From the NCBI RefSeq assembly GCF_020042345.1, contig NZ_CP083387.1, forward strand, positions 2,108,001 to 2,172,000: a stretch of 64,000 nucleotides of DNA. The letters run 5' to 3'. Shown piece after piece: positions 46,273-56,749 of the stretch. Both the position numbers and the translations under genes were made by a program. Each line of letters begins with the position of its first letter. The stretch's first letter is position 1. Under the pieces are notes generated by a model, which worked only from the letters and a program-made list of their open reading frames with translations, ran no database searches and had not been told where the DNA came from. The DNA is from Arachidicoccus terrestris. Its GTDB lineage: Bacteria > Bacteroidota > Bacteroidia > Chitinophagales > Chitinophagaceae.

Positions 46273-49200
46273 TTAAAATTGTGCAGTCACACCAATATTA
46301 TAAAATCTTGTTTGCGGTTCAGACCCGACACTCAACTCAAGGACCTCACGCTCTTTCGAAACTTTCAGCAGGTTTGCCCCACTTATATAAACATTTAAAG
46401 CCTTCACAAACTTTTTTGCCTTCAACAGATCACTCATATCATAGCTGAGTTGAACCTTTGCAAGATCAAACCTATCCGTCTTATACATCCAAAAGTCGGA
46501 TGTTCTAAAATTATTATCACTGCTATTTGTTGTAAGCCTTGGATAAGTAGCCGTCGTTTTTGTAGCTTCTGTCCACCTATTACGGACAATCTCAGAATAC
46601 TTGCCGTCTCCGGACACCCAGTAATAACTATTATTTTTTAATCCGTATGCTCCATAGCGACCAATTCCGTACAAGAATAAGGTTAATTTTTTCCATTTTG
46701 CCGTAAGATTGATTCCAAACGTAAATGGTGAGCCGCTCCAACCGGCCTTGCCTAAAAACACCTCATCTTGTGCATTAATTTCTCCGTCACCATTTTGATC
46801 TTTATATTTAATATCCCCAGGATGTACTTCTCCAAAAGACTGGACTGGAGATTTTGCAATGTCATCCAGGCTTTCGAAAAATCCAACACTTTGTAGTCCC
46901 CAAATTCCATCGATCGGCGTCCCCTGGCGATATTGATAACCATCAGCATAAACCTCAGCCCTCTTAGCAGCCACGGTTTTATAGTAAGTTCCATTAACGC
47001 CCAAATTCAAATTTAGCTGGCCAACCGTCTCTTTTAAGCTAACGCCAAAGTCAAATCCGACTCTTTTGTCATCCTCATAGTTAACATATGGAATAAAGGA
47101 CGATACCGGATAACCTGTAGTAAAATAAGAAGGGAAAAGCACAGAGGCCTGAATAAGGTTTCCTTCAATTTTATTGACAAAAAAGTGTGCATTCACATCT
47201 AAGATTCTTTTAAAAAAGGTGCCATTAAACCCTAAATTGATTTCTTTTCTCTTTGGGAATCTCATTTCTGGGTTACCTCCCCGTCTTGATTCCGTTGCCT
47301 GGAAACCTGAACCATCTTTCCAGCCGAACCAGGAACCACTGACTGTATAATACCCCTGATACATATAATAATCGGAGATATCAAGATCCGTATTCAATAT
47401 ACCGGCAGATGCGGTTAACTTCAGGTCATTCACTACCTCAGAATTTTTATTCATAAAATCTTCCTTGGAAATTCTCCATCCCAGTGAGACCGTAGGAGAA
47501 ATAGCTTCCCGATGATTTTCTGGCAGTTTGGCAGAATGGATATAAGCCCCGTCAAAATCGACATAATATTTCTCCTCAAAATTGTACCCTAAATGCAGCC
47601 CCAAATTTGCATTACTCGTCCTATGGTAGATCTCAGATTCCGATTGCTGATAACCGTTGGCCAGCAACTCAGCTGAAATATTATTCTTTGCCGCAAACGT
47701 CCGATCATAGCTGAATAGTCCATAAAATGCAATCGTCTGTCTATACCAGCTATTACTTACATTCTGCCTTCCGGAAGTGGCATCATTTCCATACTTGGTT
47801 AAATTACTGATCAGGTCCTTTCCCGAATAACGATTCCAGGTAGGTTCATAAATGGCATAATCATAATTATAGGATAAGGAATAAGCAGTTGCATAATCAA
47901 CAGCAAACTTCGATTTAAACTTTAAACCAGGCAATATATCTTTCAAATCAGCATCTATACCAGAGCTGAACTGAAATTGCCGGGAAATATATTTATTATA
48001 ACCTCCTGCGTAAATACTGGCAATCGTATTGGTTTGGTCTAATTGGGTTCCTCCAAGAATATACTGTCCATCAATGAGGTGATTGCTATTCTGAACATAC
48101 AAAAGCGAAGCCTGATCCTCCTGTTCAATCATGCTTATCGGTATTAATGGAGTAAAACGATTTGGGCGCATTGTTGCTGCAGCAGACCAAAAATCAGCAT
48201 TCACACCTCTTCCATTATAAAAAGTTGCTGATGCGTCAATCTTACCAGTGATAAAATCATTAATCTTAATGTCAACATTACCTCTTAAATTAAAACGACT
48301 TGTGGCATTTTCCTTCGCCAACCCAAAATCGAGAAGAGATCCGACCGTATAAAAACCCATATTGGTATAATAACGAGCTTTATCATTCCCCCCCGAAATC
48401 TCGGTAGTTACATCATATCTATTATAAGAATTCTTTAAATAGTCAGAAGAGTAATAGTCAACATTTGGGTACCTGTAAGGGTTTTTCCCGGAAGCATAAT
48501 TATATATAGTCGAAGCAGTGTACAGATCAGACAATCCATCATTATTTCTCGCTTCATTATATAAAGTCATATATTCCGCTGAACCTAAGTATTTTGGATA
48601 GACAATGGGCACGTAAGCACCCATGTTTGCACGAACATCAATTTTTCTGTTAAATACCTGACCTCTTTTGGTAGTAATGTTAATAACTCCCTTAGCCCCT
48701 CTGCTGCCATATAAAGCAATCGCCCCGACACCCTTTAAAAAAGAAATTTGGTCGATTTCAGTTGGCAATACATTATTAGCATCACGAGGAATTCCATCTA
48801 CAAGCATCAAATAACTACCCATGCCCCAAATACTGTTCCCATTATAGCCCGGTACAAATGCCTCCATTCCATCCAGACTGTAAGTAATATAGTTCTTCTT
48901 CAATAACGCTTTCATATCCACAACAGAAACATCATCGTACAAATCATTTACATTTCCGTTCTTAAATGGGGATATAACCACAACAGTATCCTCAATCAAT
49001 AAATGTAAATCTATCAATTTCAGTTCTTTAGAAACTTCCAAAAACTTGGAACTGTATCCTTCCGCGGATACTTCAATGCGTTCACCTGGCAACATATCTA
49101 AAGAGAAATACCCATCCTTATCTGTTGTCGTCTGAACATTACTCCGTTCTTTGCTTTCAACAAGCGCACGGTCAATTGGATTTTGATTAGCATCACACAC

Positions 49201-49302
49201 TTTTGCATGAACTTTTATCAGTATCTGGGCTTGTCCAAATACGACTCCAAGTGAGCATATATATAATAAAGAAAAGAAAACTAATATTCTAAAATATTTC
49301 AT
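46273..49302 (-). CDS. xusC: SusC-like TonB-dependent transporter (XusC position)
   Basis: 1009 residues with signal peptide (LVFFSLLYICSLGVVFGQ). The carboxypeptidase-regulatory domain (VCDANQNPIDRALVESKER) is followed by an unusual linker, DTVVVISPFKNGNVNDLYDD, in place of the common VVVVGYGTQ segment. The plug is YSLDGMEAFVPGYNGNSIWG, LMLVDGIPRDANN and LYGSRGAKGVINITT; the barrel ends RFYNIGVTAQF. The reduced plug signature is typical of the second SusC in xus-type loci. It may carry a different oligosaccharide from the first. Confidence 0.93.
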   Translation of the reverse strand: MKYFRILVFFSLLYICSLGVVFGQAQILIKVHAKVCDANQNPIDRALVESKERSNVQTTTDKDGYFSLDMLPGERIEVSAEGYSSKFLEVSKELKLIDLHLLIEDTVVVISPFKNGNVNDLYDDVSVVDMKALLKKNYITYSLDGMEAFVPGYNGNSIWGMGSYLMLVDGIPRDANNVLPTEIDQISFLKGVGAIALYGSRGAKGVINITTKRGQVFNRKIDVRANMGAYVPIVYPKYLGSAEYMTLYNEARNNDGLSDLYTASTIYNYASGKNPYRYPNVDYYSSDYLKNSYNRYDVTTEISGGNDKARYYTNMGFYTVGSLLDFGLAKENATSRFNLRGNVDIKINDFITGKIDASATFYNGRGVNADFWSAAATMRPNRFTPLIPISMIEQEDQASLLYVQNSNHLIDGQYILGGTQLDQTNTIASIYAGGYNKYISRQFQFSSGIDADLKDILPGLKFKSKFAVDYATAYSLSYNYDYAIYEPTWNRYSGKDLISNLTKYGNDATSGRQNVSNSWYRQTIAFYGLFSYDRTFAAKNNISAELLANGYQQSESEIYHRTSNANLGLHLGYNFEEKYYVDFDGAYIHSAKLPENHREAISPTVSLGWRISKEDFMNKNSEVVNDLKLTASAGILNTDLDISDYYMYQGYYTVSGSWFGWKDGSGFQATESRRGGNPEMRFPKRKEINLGFNGTFFKRILDVNAHFFVNKIEGNLIQASVLFPSYFTTGYPVSSFIPYVNYEDDKRVGFDFGVSLKETVGQLNLNLGVNGTYYKTVAAKRAEVYADGYQYRQGTPIDGIWGLQSVGFFESLDDIAKSPVQSFGEVHPGDIKYKDQNGDGEINAQDEVFLGKAGWSGSPFTFGINLTAKWKKLTLFLYGIGRYGAYGLKNNSYYWVSGDGKYSEIVRNRWTEATKTTATYPRLTTNSSDNNFRTSDFWMYKTDRFDLAKVQLSYDMSDLLKAKKFVKALNVYISGANLLKVSKEREVLELSVGSEPQTRFYNIGVTAQF

Positions 49303-49351
49303 CGTTAGTAAAGTTTATATTTCTATCAATTAATGTAAATTTTATAAGACA

Positions 49352-51250
49352 TTACCAACCAGGATTCTGATTAAATGCCGCATAAAGTGTCACATCACTT
49401 GTTTTTAATGGGAACCAATAATGCTTCTCAGAAAAATTCCGCTCTAAAATGATTTTCTCGTTAAGGTTTTTAACCATATTCAGCGAAGGATCAGTAGTAT
49501 TAAATGTTCCCGCGCGATCAAAATATACAGCCTTCTTCAATGTATATGGTCTTTTAATCAGGAGTAGCCACCTTCTTAAATCATTGAAACGATGCCCTTC
49601 GAAAGACAGCTCAACTGCCCTTTCACGTCTTAATTCCGGCATAAAGGCGGCTAAAGATCCGGTAAACTGCGGAGCCACAAATCCGACTCCAGCTCTTTCC
49701 CTAATTTTATTGACGGCATCCACTGCTGTCTTTCCATAGGAGGAAACAGATGCGGTAGGTGACCCATAGCCTTCAGCTACGGCCTCCGCATACATAAGAT
49801 AAACACCGGCAAGTCTCATATAAGGAATATGGATATTAAGACTATGAGAATAACCATATCCATCATCATACTTATTACATGTTATCGGAATAAATTTTCT
49901 TAGCAAATAGCCGGTCCTGCTTCCCGTACTCGGATCACGATAGCTTCCCCTATCACTAATATTGCCATCCCCATATAGGTTTGCATAGCGATTGGCCTCA
50001 TCAGTGGTAGAACCCTGAATGAATTTTACACCATCAAAAACAATATCATTATAAAATCTGGGATCTCTGCCTTTCCAAGGATGCTCAGGATCATAACCTG
50101 ATAAAGCATCAGGTTTTGTAATATCTGGTATAGGCAATCCATTTGCCATCCCATAATAATCTACATAATTGGCAGTAGGTGCAAAACAAATATCACCTTC
50201 AGAAATCACTAGTGGCGTGTATTGCTTACTTGTTCCCCAGTTGGATGAATTCCCGTTATAATAAGGTGACCTAAAGATGGCCTCTGTTCCTCCAGGTATC
50301 AGCCAGTTTTGCCCGGTAGTGTAAAAGTTATCGGAATACTTATCAAACGGCAGCAGGCTATATGGAGCTTTTCCAGATTCACATAAGCTCAGTAATTCTG
50401 CAAATGCATCTGCAGCTTTTCTACAATACTCTTTATTATAATCAGTTGATCCGGTGGATACTTTATTCATCAATGGACTACCCGCCCAGAGGTAATTCTT
50501 TCCTAAATAGGCCAAAGCCATTATTTTATTAATACGCAACGTATTTTTGCCAAGCGTATTCTTACCAATCGTTGTATTATCCCAGTTAATTGGTAACAGG
50601 TCGGCAGCGGCTCTAAAATCTGCTGCAGCCTTATCTGCGCACTCGCTGTAACTCAACCTGGGTAGAGTCAATTTTTGATCACTCGGCAATAACGTATCAA
50701 TATAAGGTAATCCTCCAAAATATTGAATCAATTGAAAATGGAACCAGCCTCTAAAAAAGAGCAATTGCCCTTTAATTAAATTCCTCTCTTCAGTTGTCGC
50801 ATCTGTCAATTTATCGAGGTTTGCAAGTCCCAGATTGGCTTTGTTTATACCATACCAGCTAAGTGGCCAAAGTGATTTATGAAACCTATCATTATCTGTA
50901 GAATTGGACGACCGGTCCATCCAACCGGCCTGCCATCCGTCAAATTCAGACTGCCACCCCCAGAAATTCCCCAAATCAATTTTATTCACCATATGGAAGT
51001 CATGGGAACTCGACATAATTTCATCCTCACCCCAATTCCAGGAGTTCGTCCAATACCCATTAGAAAAGTCAGGTATGCAATGATATAACTCTTCAGTAAA
51101 TCCCTGAAAATTGGTAAAATTCTTGTAGGCATCATCCTCCTTAATTGTAGAATCAGCACTTTTATCCAAATACTTTTCACATGAAAACATCCCCATCAAG
51201 CCTAATGAGATCAACGTGAAAAATGTCAAAACTCTAAAATATCTTTTCAT
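49352..51250 (-). CDS. xusB: SusD-like lipoprotein (XusB position)
   Basis: 632 residues from ATG 51250; a TTG 9 bases earlier is a poorer start. Lipobox GLMGMFSC (Cys24). SusD helices: WSWNWGEDEIMSSSHDFHM, RNLIKGQLLFFRGWFHFQLI, KIMALAYLGKNYLWAGSPLM and the end block RRERAVELSFEGHRFNDLRR. It begins 10 bases after the xusA-like stop, so the pair is tightly coupled. Likely xylan-oligosaccharide capture at the cell surface. Confidence 0.94.
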   Translation of the reverse strand: MKRYFRVLTFFTLISLGLMGMFSCEKYLDKSADSTIKEDDAYKNFTNFQGFTEELYHCIPDFSNGYWTNSWNWGEDEIMSSSHDFHMVNKIDLGNFWGWQSEFDGWQAGWMDRSSNSTDNDRFHKSLWPLSWYGINKANLGLANLDKLTDATTEERNLIKGQLLFFRGWFHFQLIQYFGGLPYIDTLLPSDQKLTLPRLSYSECADKAAADFRAAADLLPINWDNTTIGKNTLGKNTLRINKIMALAYLGKNYLWAGSPLMNKVSTGSTDYNKEYCRKAADAFAELLSLCESGKAPYSLLPFDKYSDNFYTTGQNWLIPGGTEAIFRSPYYNGNSSNWGTSKQYTPLVISEGDICFAPTANYVDYYGMANGLPIPDITKPDALSGYDPEHPWKGRDPRFYNDIVFDGVKFIQGSTTDEANRYANLYGDGNISDRGSYRDPSTGSRTGYLLRKFIPITCNKYDDGYGYSHSLNIHIPYMRLAGVYLMYAEAVAEGYGSPTASVSSYGKTAVDAVNKIRERAGVGFVAPQFTGSLAAFMPELRRERAVELSFEGHRFNDLRRWLLLIKRPYTLKKAVYFDRAGTFNTTDPSLNMVKNLNEKIILERNFSEKHYWFPLKTSDVTLYAAFNQNPGW

Positions 51251-51259
51251 GATTATCAA

Positions 51260-54200
51260 TTAAAATGTGATATTAAAGCCCAGATTATACCTTTTTGCCG
51301 TAGGGTAAGCACCCTGACTTGCCCAACCAGTTCCCGCAAAATTTGATTCGCGGTCATCAGGCATCTTGGTCCATAACAAAAGATTATCTCCATTTAAATA
51401 AACTCTGATATTCTCAAGGCGCGCTTTGCGTATAAAACCCCAACTTTTCCCAAAAGTATAGGCGATCTCAGCATTCTTTAATCTCAAATAGGATCCATCA
51501 TACATATACTGATTTGCTCTATAGTAGTCTGGAGGCGTTGATAGCCACCTGGGGTAAGGAATGGTATTTGCAGTCTGATTTTTACTCCAATAATCTCCCT
51601 CTCCATAAGCGATGTCCACCTGACCGCTAAATGTTGTAAATACAACCTGTCTGGTAACATTTGTTACTCCATAAAACTGAACGAATGCACTAAACCCTTT
51701 CCAATTAAATCCGACGGTAGCATTAAATGTATTTTGTGGCCACCCCGAATATCCATATGGAATATTATCATTTTGGTCAATAATTCCATCTCCGTTGAAA
51801 TCTACAATATTGACATTACCTGGAAGTTTATTATTATCATTTGTACTATACATTGTGCTCCCATAAAGCTGATCCCAGGTGTTATAATATCCTGCACCAT
51901 AATAGGAATAAGCCTGTCCTACTGACTTACCGGCATTCTTTTGATATTCAGGCATCAACTCCCCATCATCCTGTTCAATGACCGTATTTTGAGTGTGTGT
52001 CATGTTAAAATCAGCAAATAAGGAAAAAGACTCGCTTAAAGATTTATTCAGATGCAATTCAAACTCATAACCTTTGGCTTTGACTTTTCCCAGATTGGCA
52101 GCAGGTGCAGAAAAGCCAAAATAAGAAGGAACCGACCTGGCAGGACCAGCGATAAATATCTTTGTTCTGTCATCCTGAAAATAATCGAACTTGCCTTTAA
52201 TCACACCTCTAAAAAGCTCAAAATCAACACCCAAATTCGATTTAAATGATTCTTCCCATTGTATTTTCGGGTTTCCCAAGGAAGATAAAGTATACCAGGT
52301 ATAAGTACTTGACTCAGCATCCACCCCAGTAGTACCTAACAGTGCTCTTCCGGAATGAGACCATTGATTCATATATAACCATCTTAACCCATTGATATTA
52401 TCATTACCTGTTTGTCCAACAGAAGCCCTGATCTTAAACATATCTATAAAATCAAGCGATTTCATGAAATCCTCTTTACTCACAACCCAGTTAACGCCAC
52501 CAGAAGAGAAGTAGGCAAATCTATTTCCTGCCGCAAATTGTTCCGATCCATTGTAGGCACCGTTATACTCAATCGTGTACTTATTCTTATAACTATAGGT
52601 TGTTCTGAATACCCAGTCCTCTCTGAAATGAGGCACTTCGCTACCGGTTGCATACTGATTGCGGTTTAAAAGTGCCATTGCCGTTACAAAATGATCCTTA
52701 GCAATCGTAGTAGAATAGTTAAGCTGTAATTGATAAAAGAGCCTCCTATAATTAGCCCCGATCTGACCTGCGCTGGTCGTCCAATTTATCCCTTCCTGGA
52801 AATCAAGACCAGTGACATCATCATAAGCATTCTTATATTTTATTGCTCCTGTTTCCGGGTCAACATACTTTTGCTGGACATCATGATATAAATCATTGAC
52901 ACCACGGTTGCCTTCCATGAAGGTGTTATCCAGAGAGAGCGTTCCAGAAATCTTTAATCCATTAATGAGCATTCCCAGGTTCTGCTCCAATATAAAATCT
53001 GTGGTCATTCTGGCAGTTGTCTTATGTTGTAACCCTCCAATTGCCAGCCCCAATGCAGAATTCGCCAAGTTAGTATTAATCAGACTATACCCCCATGAAC
53101 CATCCGGATATTGTGGCAAAAAGGCATCTGAAGGAGTTGAATAGGCAGACAACCAAAGAGTCGCTCCCGTAATGTAGTCACTCTGAGAAAAATTCCATGG
53201 AGTTTTCTGAACCCCATATGAACCACTCAAATTCGTTTTAAAGAGCGTGGTAGGTGTAAGTTGAAAATCCAGATTACTTCTTACATTAATTCTATTAAAT
53301 CCAAACCCAGAATTATATCCTCTTTTATTGTCATATACCCTGAACAGATCACCTTCATGCAAAAAGTCCACATTAGTAAAGTATTTAACAAACTTCGTTC
53401 CTCCGCTAATATTTACGCTTGCGTTATGAGACATCGTGTGATTTTTAAACAAAACCTTATCCCAATCAACATTTGGGTACCTGGCCGCCTCTGTCTGGTC
53501 AGCCGGATTTCTGTATTTATCCAGAATTTCTTCCGGTAAATATTTATTCCAACTATCAGGAGACTGATTTAATTCATATTCAATGACTTGATTTCTCAAT
53601 TTTAAGGTATTATAAGAGTCATACTTCTCCGGCAGTTTAGAATTGCGTTTCATAACAGTATTGACCCGAGCACTAATAGCAGCCCTTCCTGCCTTACCTC
53701 TTTTTGTGGTAATTATTATAACTCCGTTCGCACCTCTCGAACCAAATACTGCTGTAGCCGATGCATCTTTCAGGACAGTCACAGTAGCTACAGAACCGAT
53801 GTCTACACTTGTCATTGGTCGTTCAACACCATCCACCAATATTAATGGTGCAGAATTATTCCAGGAATTATTGCCTCGGATCACAATTTGTGGATCTTCC
53901 TCTCCTGGTAGCCCTGTACTCGCAGATGTTATTAACCCCGGTACATTACCTGTTAAGGCGGCACCAATACTAGAGACACCGCCAGCGCGTTCTAATACCT
54001 CTCCTGTTGTCTGAGAGATAGAAGCAACAACGCTCTCCTTTTTCTGATGACCATAACCCACAACTACGACATCCGTTAACAGACTTGTTTTCGAAAAAAG
54101 TTTTACGATCAGATCAGTATGATTCTTAAGTAAAGAGATTTTTACAGTGTCAAACCCAATGCTTGTAATCAACAGGTCATTGTCCAATGTATTCACTTTC

Positions 54201-54448
54201 AGTGAAAAACTACCATCATTCTTGCTGATAGTTGCATTTTGTTGGCCTATGACCTGAATAGTAGCATTTGGCAAAGCCTTATTATTTTGATTCATGACCT
54301 TACCGGTTACCGTATAAGACGTCTGCGATTGAGCACTACCTGGAATTAAACTAACCACAAATATCAACAATAAACATGCTACCCATTTGAAAACTTCACC
54401 TTTCAAAAAGCAGAAAAATTCAACTAGTTTTAATTTTATTCTTTTCAT
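51260..54448 (-). CDS. xusA: SusC-like TonB-dependent transporter (XusA position)
   Basis: 1062 residues, first gene of the xus-type operon. A long basic start (MKRIKLKLVEFFCFLKGE) precedes the signal helix (WVACLLLIFVVSLIPGSAQ). Then come the regulatory-like domain (YTVTGKVMNQNNKALPNATI), DVVVVGYGHQKKESVVASIS, the plug with VIRGNNSWNNSAPLILVDGV and FGSRGANGVIIITT, and the barrel ending RYNLGFNITF. Outer-membrane importer driven by TonB. The operon order xusA-xusB-xusC-xusD-xusE-GH10 is complete and unbroken. Confidence 0.95.
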   Translation of the reverse strand: MKRIKLKLVEFFCFLKGEVFKWVACLLLIFVVSLIPGSAQSQTSYTVTGKVMNQNNKALPNATIQVIGQQNATISKNDGSFSLKVNTLDNDLLITSIGFDTVKISLLKNHTDLIVKLFSKTSLLTDVVVVGYGHQKKESVVASISQTTGEVLERAGGVSSIGAALTGNVPGLITSASTGLPGEEDPQIVIRGNNSWNNSAPLILVDGVERPMTSVDIGSVATVTVLKDASATAVFGSRGANGVIIITTKRGKAGRAAISARVNTVMKRNSKLPEKYDSYNTLKLRNQVIEYELNQSPDSWNKYLPEEILDKYRNPADQTEAARYPNVDWDKVLFKNHTMSHNASVNISGGTKFVKYFTNVDFLHEGDLFRVYDNKRGYNSGFGFNRINVRSNLDFQLTPTTLFKTNLSGSYGVQKTPWNFSQSDYITGATLWLSAYSTPSDAFLPQYPDGSWGYSLINTNLANSALGLAIGGLQHKTTARMTTDFILEQNLGMLINGLKISGTLSLDNTFMEGNRGVNDLYHDVQQKYVDPETGAIKYKNAYDDVTGLDFQEGINWTTSAGQIGANYRRLFYQLQLNYSTTIAKDHFVTAMALLNRNQYATGSEVPHFREDWVFRTTYSYKNKYTIEYNGAYNGSEQFAAGNRFAYFSSGGVNWVVSKEDFMKSLDFIDMFKIRASVGQTGNDNINGLRWLYMNQWSHSGRALLGTTGVDAESSTYTWYTLSSLGNPKIQWEESFKSNLGVDFELFRGVIKGKFDYFQDDRTKIFIAGPARSVPSYFGFSAPAANLGKVKAKGYEFELHLNKSLSESFSLFADFNMTHTQNTVIEQDDGELMPEYQKNAGKSVGQAYSYYGAGYYNTWDQLYGSTMYSTNDNNKLPGNVNIVDFNGDGIIDQNDNIPYGYSGWPQNTFNATVGFNWKGFSAFVQFYGVTNVTRQVVFTTFSGQVDIAYGEGDYWSKNQTANTIPYPRWLSTPPDYYRANQYMYDGSYLRLKNAEIAYTFGKSWGFIRKARLENIRVYLNGDNLLLWTKMPDDRESNFAGTGWASQGAYPTAKRYNLGFNITF

Positions 54449-55300
54449 ATCTTTTAAATAAGCGCAAAAAATATTTTATGCATATAAATTGCATTCAAAC
54501 AATAAAAAATTAATTGATCCAATAGCTAATCACAAAGACCTCAGTTCACAAAAAAAGAAATACGTACCTACGAATGCAATTAGATGTATATGCCTCATAG
54601 CAATTATTGCATATACCTATTCTATATAAAGACAATAAAATGATAATAATGTACTAAAAGAATGTAAAAAATATTTTTGCAAGATTTCTCGACCCATCAA
54701 AGCAGCAGCTATAATTGTCATCTTTTCACTTAATAATCAACCGATCAACCAGGTTAAGAGTAAGCAATTTAAAATCATTCAGTTAGTGGTAAATATTACA
54801 ATCAAAAACTTGTTTTCTGATCTCAGAAGACAAAATTCTGCTAAAGAGGAAAAATCAAACATTCTTATGACATAACTTCATTAAAGTGAACATGAATAAA
54901 TCAGGCAGGATAATATACATAAACCAGTTTAAATAACAGATCCTAAGGCCAACAACAGTTCTCATATATTCAATCAAATAACATCGTTCATGCCAGCGTT
55001 TCACCGGATGAAATTGAAGGATAGCACGATATACGCCCGCCAATTGGAGAACAAGCTACCGACTATATTTGGTCCATAATTAAACAGAAAAAAACTATAT
55101 ATAAATAAAGAAAACAGACGAATAAAGCACAGTAGCGCAATCTAACGCATTATTTTTTACTCAAGAGTTCCTGATTCACCCTGATCATTATACAATCAGC
55201 ACACGCATGCTCATTAATAAAGAAAAGCATCTCACTTTCTAATAATCATATTTTATCGTAGTGATGGGCAATATCCGTCTGCACAGTATGTATAAGCAAA
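54449..55300. other. 852-base non-coding interval upstream of the xus-type operon
   Basis: AT-rich and without a convincing gene. One short frame at 54855-55043 has no recognisable features. The interval should hold the xus promoter and leader and the terminator of the GH51/GH43 operon. I see a pair of inverted motifs at 54474-54496 and 54572-54590 and a small palindrome GCAATTATTGC at 54600-54610, but no CAATCGATTG operator and no clear terminator. Confidence 0.5.
54474..54590. promoter_or_regulatory. Inverted pair of GAATGCAATT motifs upstream of xusA
   Basis: TTTTATGCATATAAATTGC then ATTC (54474-54496) is the inverted counterpart of GAATGCAATTAGATGTATA (54572-54590); ten bases match exactly and several more with one gap. 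The spacing is about 75 bases. Position right before the xus-type operon suggests regulator binding. The nearby GCAATTATTGC resembles the LacI-type half-sites with one central base instead of CG. Confidence 0.35.
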
Positions 55301-56686
55301 TCACCCATTAAACTTCCACCAGTCAAATTCGAAAAGATCATTGCTGCCTTTAAAAACAAAATACACATCATGAATACCTTTGACGTTTTTAACCTTTTGC
55401 GTTATCGTTTTCCAGATATCCCCTTCTGCAGAAGTCTTTATATTAACCACGCCCAATAAAGGGCCGGTTTTCCCGTCAATATGGATCTCCATTCTTCCTC
55501 CATTCAAAGCAGCCACATTTACCTCAACTGAAGACACCCCTTTTGATAGGTCTACGCCTCGTACTTCTAAATAGTCACCATTATTTATTGAGGTAACGTA
55601 TAGTCTCGTCGCAATTTTCTCACCCTTATCCCAGGAGATGTTCCTTTCCCATTCAGTCGCCTTAGCCGTCTTAAGACCTTTGCTATTGGCCATCGTCTCA
55701 GCCTCTACCTTATTATAAGGATTTAGCCTGCCGACCTGCTCTAAATGGGTCAGCGTCCAATATGGCAATTTTTGAATGGTCCCATCTCCATTATATGTAA
55801 TCTCGGCCGCAGACACAGACCTCCTTTCATAATGTTTGGACATGGATTTCTTTAATAAGTCATAATTCAATCCAAATACATAAGATTTCCCTTTGTAATC
55901 AATGATTCCAGGATGATTTCCATTTGATTTGGGAGTCCCATCCATTATCATACCTTTGAATTCCCACGGCCCAACCGGACTATTGCTCATGGCATACCCT
56001 ATACCCTCCGGGCAACAGGTAGCCGCATATGCCATATAGTAATGTCCTTTTCGCTTGTATGCCCAAGGGCCTTCCTGATAATGGAACCGGTCAGGCTGGC
56101 CTTTTACTTTAGCAATAGAAGCATCCTTTATAATTTCACCAGAATAGGAGATCATGTCATCATTAAGCTTAACATAATAAAGGTTTGGATTTCCCCAATA
56201 CAGGTAAGCCTGGCCATCGTCGTCGATTAAAACGGTGGGGTCAATATCTTCCGGTCCGTTTTTAATCAGCGGTTTACCAATAGGATCTTTAAAGGGACCA
56301 TAAGGGCTGTCCGCCACTAATACACCAATGCCAACCCCGTTGGGCATCGGGCAATACAAATAAAATTTACCCCCACGCTCCACGCATTGTGCAGCCCATG
56401 CGCCATTATCATAAGGAACCCATTTGAAGTTCTTAAGGGAAGCCACGATACCATGATCAGTCCAATTTACCATGTCAGTGGATGTATAAAGTAACCAATC
56501 CTGCATTTTAAAGCCAAAAGCATCATCTTCATCATGCGTTGTGTAAAGAAATACGGTATCATGGTATACCAGCGGTGCCGGATCTGCTGTATATTTCGTT
56601 TGAACAATTGGGTCCTGTGCTTTAGCTTCAAAAACACCAAATGTCCAAATAAAGAATAAGATCAAAACGCATTTATAACTTTTCAT
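55301..56686 (-). CDS. GH43 arabinofuranosidase/xylosidase with C-terminal CBM6
   Basis: 461 residues from ATG 56686, giving a signal peptide (ILFFIWTFGVFEAKAQ). Propeller acids: Asp35 in YTADPAPLV, Asp149 in DIDPTVLIDDDG and Glu205 in FHYQEGPWAY. The C-terminal 130 residues are a CBM6 module (KVEAETMANSKGLKT, NGDYLEVRGVDLSKG, FKGSNDLFEFDWWKFNG), which binds xylan chains. The whole resembles subfamily 29-type arabinoxylan arabinofuranohydrolases. It lies 63 bases downstream of a closely related GH43 gene without CBM6. Confidence 0.9.
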   Translation of the reverse strand: MKSYKCVLILFFIWTFGVFEAKAQDPIVQTKYTADPAPLVYHDTVFLYTTHDEDDAFGFKMQDWLLYTSTDMVNWTDHGIVASLKNFKWVPYDNGAWAAQCVERGGKFYLYCPMPNGVGIGVLVADSPYGPFKDPIGKPLIKNGPEDIDPTVLIDDDGQAYLYWGNPNLYYVKLNDDMISYSGEIIKDASIAKVKGQPDRFHYQEGPWAYKRKGHYYMAYAATCCPEGIGYAMSNSPVGPWEFKGMIMDGTPKSNGNHPGIIDYKGKSYVFGLNYDLLKKSMSKHYERRSVSAAEITYNGDGTIQKLPYWTLTHLEQVGRLNPYNKVEAETMANSKGLKTAKATEWERNISWDKGEKIATRLYVTSINNGDYLEVRGVDLSKGVSSVEVNVAALNGGRMEIHIDGKTGPLLGVVNIKTSAEGDIWKTITQKVKNVKGIHDVYFVFKGSNDLFEFDWWKFNG

Positions 56687-56749
56687 GATAATTTTTAAAA
56701 TATTTCCAAAACATACAACTGCGGATCCGCTAACGTATAAGAATGACAA

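Noticed and set aside
54855-55043. 62-residue frame in the gap before the xus-type operon
   Set aside because: No signal peptide, no family pattern, and poor codon quality in an AT-rich non-coding region.
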